DNA of 64,000 nt from Anoplolepis gracilipes (taxonomy: Eukaryota; Arthropoda; Insecta; Hymenoptera; Formicidae). The stretch covers positions 9,011,501-9,075,500 of the forward strand of contig NC_132970.1 of NCBI RefSeq assembly GCF_047496725.1, given 5' to 3'. The notes under the pieces are model-generated. The model was not told the DNA's origin. It made no database searches and saw nothing but the letters and a program-made list of their open reading frames with translations. Position 1 is the stretch's first letter; the number at the start of each line of letters is the position of its first letter. The translations under genes were made by a program, and so were the position numbers. This document shows, in pieces, positions 1-7,100 of this stretch.

Positions 1-1034
1 CACACAAAATCATTAATTCAGAGAGACTTCGAGACTAGCATATCGCGAATACTATTAATTAGCCTTCAGTTCTTACGTTTACTGTCGTATAAATCTATTC
101 TTGATTATTTGTATCCACTGTTACTATTATATTTCCTTTCTCTTTATCGATTTCCACGGCGCTCACAATACATATCGAATTCTATCTATCACTTTTAAAG
201 ATATTTTATCTAAATTTTCGTTTGCAGTGAATTACTTCTATCAACAATATAAGCGTATTATCTTTTCCTCTCCATGCAATTGTTAATGCCGCCTATCTAT
301 AATATCGTTTACGCGTCCGAAACCAGTCTGTGCGTGAAATCATAGTCGAAGGAAAGTTCTATTAACTAATGTTGTAATACTAATATTGTAGATCCACATT
401 CTTGTGTACACCCGCGTTACAGTGTGCTTCCCAGTGGTTCCTGTAACACATAACAATTTAGTGAAGTGAGTACGTTGTCGTAATTATTAAGATATATTCG
501 TGTAATCATTAATCATATTGTTTACGTGTAATTACTCGAAATATACATACTTGTGTCAGTTCGCGGCCCCTGTCCATTCCGGGCGTCGGTCATCTTTTCG
601 GTGTCAATTCTTCTCGCCGTTAACCTCTCGCGTCTATACCTGTAAATATAAAGACAAGCTTTCTATTCTAATTTTAATATTGAAATTATCGGGCAAATTA
701 GTGCTACTTATCTGACGAGGTCATCCTTCCTTCAAGCCTACTTCGGGCTCTCTCTTTCATCCTGCGGCGACGCGCGCCTCCTCCAGGGCGTTCTTGTATT
801 CCCTATAGCTTCTTCCTATATATATTTTTTTTTTCTCTTTTCTTTCTTTCTTTTTTTTTCTTTTCTTTTCCCTTATCCGCTCACCAGTGGCAAGGTCCGC
901 GACGTCCGCCTTGACATACCCAGAGCCTCAGATATCTGTAACTTATAATCGAAGAGATTAATATTTTATTCGGACGTCTTCATAGGGAATGTCATTAGAC
1001 AGAGAGCGATAACCATTCTTACCTACACCGTAGG

Positions 1035-1327
1035 GCGCCTCCTCCAGGGCGACCTACATCCTTCCTACGTAGTGTGCCTCTCTCAGGGCGATTCTACGTC
1101 CCTTCTAGCAGTGCGCCTCATTCAGGGCGGCTCTGCCTTCATCCTTCGTAGTGCGCCTCCTTCAGAGCCGGACTACCCCTCTCTAGGTCGCACGCCTCTC
1201 TCAGGGCGAACGACTCTCTTCTCCGAGGAGCGCCTCTTTCAGGGCATTCCGCCTCCTAGCGTGCAGCGCGCCTCTGTCAGGGCGATCTGCCTCCTCTCAG
1301 TCCACGAACCGCGCCTCTGTCAGGGCG
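1035..1327 (+). repeat. Stem-loop array in the LTR leader (A1 5' copy)
   Basis: Nine degenerate copies of GCGCCTC-N3-CAGGGCG begin near 1035, 1075, 1113, 1153, 1192, 1230, 1268 and 1311, with the first being the best match; one of the nine positions near 1250 is weak. An isolated perfect copy lies at 774-790. In each, CGCC can pair with GGCG across a ~6-nt pyrimidine-rich loop. The spacing is irregular (about 38-43 bp), unlike a simple satellite. The array is transcribed in sense, upstream of the accessory ORF. Confidence 0.65.
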
Positions 1328-1587
1328 TCTCTCACAATTCCTCCGATCGCTCTTCTTGATCTAAAATATAGAATAAATATTAAATTAAAGTAAACTCATT
1401 AAGGCTCACCCTGTCCCCGCAACCCGTCAGATAAGGTCAAGTCAACTCGTTTACCAATTTACTTTAACGCGTATGTTTTTTTTTTCCTTTTCATCACTCG
1501 CGTTACTATTACTAACCCCAGTCTATACCCCTCCGCGTATTCAACTATGGCGTCGATTATGATTTCGCTTACCTTCTTAGCTGCGTC

Positions 1588-2004
1588 ATGGGTCGGTCAC
1601 GTCGAGCAGGGCGTGCTCACCAATTGAAGCGCCTCATCCGGTCACTATACCAAGGCGGCTCCTACCTGACGGTCCGAACAGCTGCGTCGCCACCAGGTAG
1701 TCAGAGCCCAGCATCCGTCGGGTATTTCACTTACCCTCCACCGGGAACCCATACATCGGAGTCATCAACCCCTGACCAGCTACACGACGCCGTCACTCCA
1801 CCGGCATCCAGTAGCGGGGTCGTCGCTTCCTCACATAGGCCCTTACCGCCTATCGAATACCGTCCGTGGCCCGTGCCCCCGCCGTTGATAGACTTCGGGA
1901 TTACGCAACCGAGGATCATTTCCTCCCAGGCTTTCTTCGGGCGAGTATGCATCCTGTCGTCCGCTGAAGCACCTATCAATTCGCCTCCTGATAACCGTCC
2001 GTGA
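1588..2004 (+). CDS. LTR-encoded accessory protein with arginine-rich N terminus (138 aa), A1 5' LTR
   Basis: No known family is recognised. The ORF starts at an ATG in good context (GTCATGGG) and has a pyrimidine-rich stretch ending in TTAG just upstream, a possible splice acceptor. Residues 1-20 are strongly basic (SRRAGRAHQLKRLIRSL), like an RNA-binding or nuclear-localisation motif. Residues ~30-110 are rich in Pro and Ser with no membrane segment. A central motif, EYRPWPVPPPLID, and the basic N terminus both recur in the minus-strand ORF at 20668-21015, which belongs to a different LTR family. That cross-family match is the main reason to call it coding. It lies in the U5 side of the leader, before gag on the genomic RNA. 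Function is inferred only: a Rev/Rex-like RNA-binding regulator is possible, a translated leader ORF without protein function is the alternative. Confidence 0.55.
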   Translation: MGRSRRAGRAHQLKRLIRSLYQGGSYLTVRTAASPPGSQSPASVGYFTYPPPGTHTSESSTPDQLHDAVTPPASSSGVVASSHRPLPPIEYRPWPVPPPLIDFGITQPRIISSQAFFGRVCILSSAEAPINSPPDNRP

Positions 2005-2275
2005 TTTAATTGTCTAATCGTCTTGAAAAATATAATATAACTGTACATATATGTTTATTATAAAATAATGATAAATACATAAAAATCAGTATACGTAAAC
2101 AATCTGCATTCATTGTCTACTCACTTCACATCCTCCCTATTATCTATTACGTCCCGACCTCTAGTTTCCGGTGCACCGCTACGCTGATCGTGACAGGTTT
2201 ACCGCTCGGCCACCGCGATCCGCGTACACCAACCATCGTAACCGCACCTCGCTCGCGAACGCAGAGGACGTAACA

Positions 2276-2346
2276 ACTGGTGACAGCGGCGGGACGTAAC
2301 AACTGGTGACAGCGGTGGGATGTAACAACTGGTGACAGCGGTGGGA
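2276..2346 (+). repeat. 26-bp tandem units at the LTR/PBS junction, A1 (three)
   Basis: Units at 2276-2301 and 2302-2327 each carry a PBS-like ACTGGTGACAGCGG core and end in GTAACA like the LTR terminus. The third, partial unit (2328-2346) is the PBS proper. The 3' LTR of the same element ends after a single full unit, so the number of units differs between the two ends of one element. Confidence 0.85.
2328..2346 (+). other. Primer-binding site (PBS), A1
   Basis: ACTGGTGACAGCGGTGGGA follows the LTR end directly. TGG lies two bases in, as expected for pairing with a tRNA CCA end. The reverse complement resembles the 3' end of metazoan leucine tRNAs whose acceptor ends in CGCTGCCA, with one mismatch; this is recalled, not searched. 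Confidence 0.75.
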
Positions 2347-2792
2347 TATTACCGCTAAAAATCAGTGCAAAAATAAAAGTTACTATTCTTCGTTATCGAA
2401 AACGAGTACATTTTCTCAAGAAAATCTTTCTTTCTTAAAATCATCATCGCGAATTATTTCTTTTACTAGTCTCGAAGGAAATTAAAAGTAAAGTTACAAT
2501 TAAAGTTTTTTCAAACCTCAATAAATAAATAAATCGGTCGTTGTCCATCAATCCTTATACCTTAATACTACTTCAAAATTCTTCGTAAAATATATGTATC
2601 CATGTTATATGTATCCAAACTAATTTAACCACTAACCTCTTAGGTGATAATTACCTGTTCATAATCGTGATAACTGGTGATTGTACGCGATTCCGCTTTC
2701 GCATACCCGCAACAAAAAGAAATTATATACGCACAATCGTTCGCAACCGCGAGTCCTGCTATACCATCGATAATAAATACTTACCTTTAAAT
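2347..2792 (+). other. Untranslated leader between PBS and gag, A1
   Basis: AT-rich with no conserved ORF. The frame of gag is open from 2667 but only from a GTG, and the first ATG in frame is 2793. Together with R/U5 this gives a 5' leader of about 3.1 kb before gag, long for scanning; a packaging signal or internal entry site could be here but none can be identified by eye. Confidence 0.6.
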
Positions 2793-4151
2793 ATGGCTCA
2801 ATCCGATGATCTCTCGGGAAACATAGAACGCGAAAACCATGAGGAAGCTTTTAGAGATCTACGCGAAAAAGAAAGAGAATTAAAAATCCGAACTGAAATG
2901 TTGGAAAACATGATGCGCGCGTTCGCTAAAAATCTACCCGGTTTGCAGGCCTCGAGCCCAGCGGACGTAACAAATAACGCGCCTCCATCGTTTAACATGT
3001 CGAACGCCTCGTATAACGATATCAAGCCCACGACCTCAGCCGCCGGAATCGACGGTTCTCATTATCCTATGGGATATCCGAAATCATATCTGCGCGACGC
3101 TCTCGAACTGGTGCCGAAATACGACGGGCATAACATCCCCGTGCTACAATTCGCTAGGGCATGCAAAAGGGCAAAAGAATCGGTACCGTTGGTAGACGAA
3201 GCATTATTTGTCCGTATGCTACGAAATAAATTAACGCACCACGCATATTTAGCCGTAGAGGATGAAATCCACCCGACCGTGGAAAAATTTCTCGACTGCC
3301 TCAGGCGAACTTTCGGTCCCGCTAGAAGCTCGAACTATTATCGCGGACAATTAAGCATGGCATACAAAAAGCCGAACGAGCACATACTTGACTACATCGG
3401 GCGTGTTAAGGATCTGAAAACGGCCATAATTGAAGGAGATCAAGTCCAACTCGGTAGACCGTTATCCGAAAATGAGATTGCCGGAATAGAAGGTTTCGCG
3501 TTAGAAGCGTTTTACGAAGGACTTCCACGCGAATATAGAATAGAACTTCGCGCTGAAGGATATAGTAGCCTCCCCGACGCCTGCTCTAAAGTGGTCACAA
3601 TTAATAAACGCCTAGAAAGAGAGGAGATAAGATACAAGAGCACTCGAAACGCGAACGGTAACAATAATCACAATAGTAACGCTGCACCGGCCCCCGTGAC
3701 GCAAATTCTCCAACGCGATCAGACTGCGGTAGCGAATACGCCGCCCGGTCCCGGGAATGCACACGAACGAAAAATTTGCGGGTACTGCCAAAAGATCGGA
3801 CACCTCATACACGAGTGCCGTAAACGACAGTATCGCGAAAAGTACAATAACAATAATAATAATAATTTCAATAATAATAATAATTATTCCAATAACTCTC
3901 ATAATACGCACGCTAATAGTAATATGAATAATCCACCTCCGCGAAATTCGGGAAACCGAACAGAGGTCTCGGTCAACGGAGCGTCCCGAGGCCCTTTCCA
4001 AATCCGCTCCACCCTCTGCATGGAAGGGAAACCAGATCCCTTCACGTCCTCCGAGGAGACGACGGAAACGTACCGGCCGTCGAGCTCGCATCACCGTCTT
4101 TCCGAGGACCAACAGCCTTCATGCTCGATACAGGAGCACAGCCTAATATAA
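2793..4151 (+). CDS. gag: Gag polyprotein, A1 (452 aa)
   Basis: Structural protein of the particle: matrix-like N terminus, capsid, nucleocapsid. The start is the first in-frame ATG (AAATATGG context). Residues ~10-45 are charged and likely helical. Residues ~98-275 read as a Ty3/gypsy capsid, with YDGHNIPVLQF near its start and a YRGQLSMAYKKPNEHILDY segment in the second half. A single CCHC zinc knuckle is formed by C329, C332, H337 and C342. It is followed by a long Asn-rich tract and a basic, Ser/Pro-rich tail. The last ~65 codons overlap pol in the -1 frame. The Asn tract is a microsatellite in the DNA and is six residues shorter in the A2 copy. No stop or frameshift is seen. Confidence 0.93.
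   Translation: MAQSDDLSGNIERENHEEAFRDLREKERELKIRTEMLENMMRAFAKNLPGLQASSPADVTNNAPPSFNMSNASYNDIKPTTSAAGIDGSHYPMGYPKSYLRDALELVPKYDGHNIPVLQFARACKRAKESVPLVDEALFVRMLRNKLTHHAYLAVEDEIHPTVEKFLDCLRRTFGPARSSNYYRGQLSMAYKKPNEHILDYIGRVKDLKTAIIEGDQVQLGRPLSENEIAGIEGFALEAFYEGLPREYRIELRAEGYSSLPDACSKVVTINKRLEREEIRYKSTRNANGNNNHNSNAAPAPVTQILQRDQTAVANTPPGPGNAHERKICGYCQKIGHLIHECRKRQYREKYNNNNNNNFNNNNNYSNNSHNTHANSNMNNPPPRNSGNRTEVSVNGASRGPFQIRSTLCMEGKPDPFTSSEETTETYRPSSSHHRLSEDQQPSCSIQEHSLI
3950..3956 (+). other. Gag-Pol -1 ribosomal frameshift site, A1
   Basis: GGGAAAC is phased G GGA AAC relative to gag, the canonical X XXY YYZ arrangement. The -1 frame has a stop at 3929-3931 and is open from 3932 on, so the heptamer lies 18 nt inside the permitted window. 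A second phased heptamer, CCCTTTC, occurs at 3992-3998 and is a weaker alternative. I could not judge a downstream pseudoknot by eye. Confidence 0.75.
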
Positions 4152-7100
4152 TAAAGAAAGGTTGCATTAAATCCGATATTCAAATCAACAACAAGGAGAC
4201 TATCCAATTAACGGGTATCACCGAAAATGTTGTCACCACTCTGGGATCCGCCATAGCATACGTTTCGGAAACCCCAGTAGTTTTCCACGTGGTAGCCGAC
4301 GAATTCCCTATAATCACACAGGGCATATTAGGTTCGTCGTTCTTCACTGAACATAACGCGTGCATTAATTACGGTAATAAGTTAATCACGTGGCGCGACT
4401 GCGCGTTTCCATTCAAGGACAAGGAGTCCATTGTCATACCCTCACGTATGAAGCTGGGAATCACGGTCCGCATAGCTAATCCGGAAATTAAAACGGGTTA
4501 TCTCGCCCCGATACGCGCCCGCGACGCGGTCTTCGCCGGAGATGCACTTGTCACGTGTATCAACGACAAGGCATATATCGGCATCACGAATACATTAGAC
4601 GAAGAAGTAGAAATTATAATACCTACCGTTACGCTAACAGAAGTAACAAAAATATCACAGGACCCCCCTTCCAGGGAGCCTCTGAGGCAACCCTCTAGCC
4701 CATCGGGCAATAGTCCCGTCAAAATTCAAGCGAGCAAAAGCCTTCGCACCCAAGAAGCACGCACTGCACCTGCAACGAGTCAAGATAATTTTACTACATG
4801 CAAAAATAAACAACCAAACAAACTACACAATAACACAAAGACCAAGATACACATTGAAAACAACAAACAATCAAACTCATCATTTAACAAACAAAATACG
4901 CTACAAAACCAAAATACATTTACCCCCTCTCTTCCTCTTCTTAATACACCAACACAAAACGTCGATCCCGACTATCATCTCTACGGGCAGGAGCACTGCC
5001 TTCCCCTTGTCGCACCAAGGTGCGGCGTCGACCTAGGTCGACATCCCAATACCTCTCCCGATTATCCCCCATCCCTTTCTACAAAAAATGCAACACTTCA
5101 AGCTACAATCGTTTCTACGCACACGTCCCTTGATTCTAATACTATTATCACAAATCATTCTCACATTACTTACACAGAAAGGGGATCCTTATCTCCGCCG
5201 GCGAACGACGATGCCGCTCTCGCGTCGGTGCGAACCCCTTCCTCTGGTCTCGGCCCAGGCGGTCAATCTTCTATAATTGCTCTTCCTTACTTTCCTCTAA
5301 GCCCCGCAAAAGCGGATGACTCACCCCCTTTGTGCGTAGCTACAAATAAGCAACCTGAAACAAATAATAATATACATCATTTCACTCTCATCGATCAGCG
5401 TGCATCTAATCTTGCGAAATACAACGACATACACAAAATGCAAATAGTTAATATGGTAAACGAGAAGATACATTGGAAAAACTTAAGGAACTCACCCGAG
5501 ATACTCACCCAGCGCGAACACAATCATAAGGAAGACTCTACACCGGACAGAATTACTCAAATAATACGACTCTTGCGCCTCGATCATCTTAACGACCTAG
5601 AAAAAGAGAATATTTTTGAACTAATAAAACGACACAATGACAGATTCTACGTACCAGGAGAATATCTGGACCAAACTTCAACAATCACCCATAAAATAAT
5701 CACTTCGGACGAGATACCTATACACACGAAGCAGTATAGATTTCCGCCAATACATCGAGAAGAAATAAATAAACAGGTCAACGAGCTCCTTCAGAAAAAT
5801 ATAGTGACACCATCCACTTCACCGTACAGTTCCCCCGTCTGGATCGTTCCGAAGAAACCGGACTCAACTGGAAACAAGAGATGGCGAATGGTCATCGATT
5901 ACAGAAGGCTCAACGAAAAAACGCTAGGAGACGCCTACCCTCTGCCAAATATCAGCGATATCCTCGACCAGTTGGGCAGTGCAAAATATTTCTCCGTCCT
6001 CGACCTCGCCAGTGGGTTCCATCAAATCCCAATGGATCCCAAGGATGCGCACAAAACAGCTTTCTCTACACCACATGGCCATTACCAATTCTCCAGGATG
6101 CCATTCGGACTCAGAAACGCACCGGCCACTTTCCAACGATTAATGGACCAAATATTGACCGGACTGCAAGGTATAGAACTTTTGGTGTACATGGACGACA
6201 TAGTGATATACGCAAGCTCGTTACGGGAACATGACATTAAAATGGATAAATTAATGAAACGTTTAAAAACCGCCAATCTCACTTTACAACCAGATAAATG
6301 TGAGTTTTTGCGACATGAAGTCGTCTATCTCGGGCACGTAATTACAGATACTGGCGTACGCCCTGACCCCCAGAAGGTCTCAGCTGTTAAAGACTTTCCA
6401 GTTCCAAGGAGTCTGAAAAACGTACGACAATTTCTAGGCTTATCAGGCTACTACCGCCGCTTCATCCCCGATTTTTCAGGAATAGCTAAACCAATGTCGG
6501 ACCTCCTGAAGAAAAACAGTACCTTCTCATGGAACGAAAATACACAACACGCTTTTGAGACTCTTCGAAGACGACTCTGCGAAGAACCGGTACTGCAATT
6601 CCCGGATTTCACGCGAGAATTCCTGCTCACTACGGACGCATCCGACTACGCTATCGCTGGAGTCCTAAGCCAAGGAACAATCGGCCAAGACTTGCCAATC
6701 GCGTATACGTCCAGAGTACTCAATTCAGCCGAAAGGAACTACTCGACAACAGAGAAAGAGCTGCTAGCCATAATTTATTGCGTCGGACACTTCAGACCTT
6801 ACCTCTACGGGCGCAAGTTTACGCTCGTGACGGATCACCAACCGCTCGCCTGGTTAAACCGAGTGAAGGACCCGACCTCTCGCCTTATGCGATGGCGCCT
6901 GAAACTCGAAGAATACGAATATACAGTCGCATACAAGACAGGTGTCACGAACAAAAATGCCGATGCCCTGTCCAGAAATCCTATAACCGCTACTGTTTCC
7001 ATTCTCCCGATCGAAAAAAAACGCATACGTCTCCCTCAGAAAGTACGAGACCTAATTACAAGCACTGACGATGACAGTTCTGATGATGAAAGGCGTCGGA

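Larger units (their letters stand above)
1..2327 (+). mobile_element. 5' LTR of element A1 (R/U5 part; U3 lies left of the window)
   Basis: Position 1 corresponds to 14470 of the complete LTR at 11059-16771, and the two copies run side by side with only isolated differences. U3, the promoter and the first ~325 nt of the transcript are therefore outside the window. The segment carries a polypyrimidine tract (~822-870), a stem-loop array (1035-1327), a candidate AATAAA (1372-1377) and the accessory ORF (1588-2004). A good splice donor, GTGAGT, lies at 466-471; it is also kept in the divergent inverted copy near 44815. The LTR ends in GATGTAACA at 2327, directly before the primer-binding site. 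It has one 26-bp terminal unit more than the 3' LTR of the same element. Confidence 0.92.

Noticed and set aside
101..286. 61-codon ORF in the LTR leader (also in other copies)
   Set aside because: Starts at TTG, hydrophobic composition from AT-rich DNA, and identical copies are too recent to show selection.
518..715. 65-codon leader ORF
   Set aside because: No ATG start; the inverted copy at 44563-44781 is open on the equivalent strand but with a scrambled protein and other ends.
1072..1359. 95-codon ORF over the stem-loop array
   Set aside because: Starts at GTG and translates the repeat itself; a one-base deletion in A4 changes its end to a 106-codon version, so the frame is not kept.
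1731..2048. 105-codon antisense ORF opposite the accessory ORF
   Set aside because: Antisense shadow of a Pro/Ser-rich frame; no independent support.
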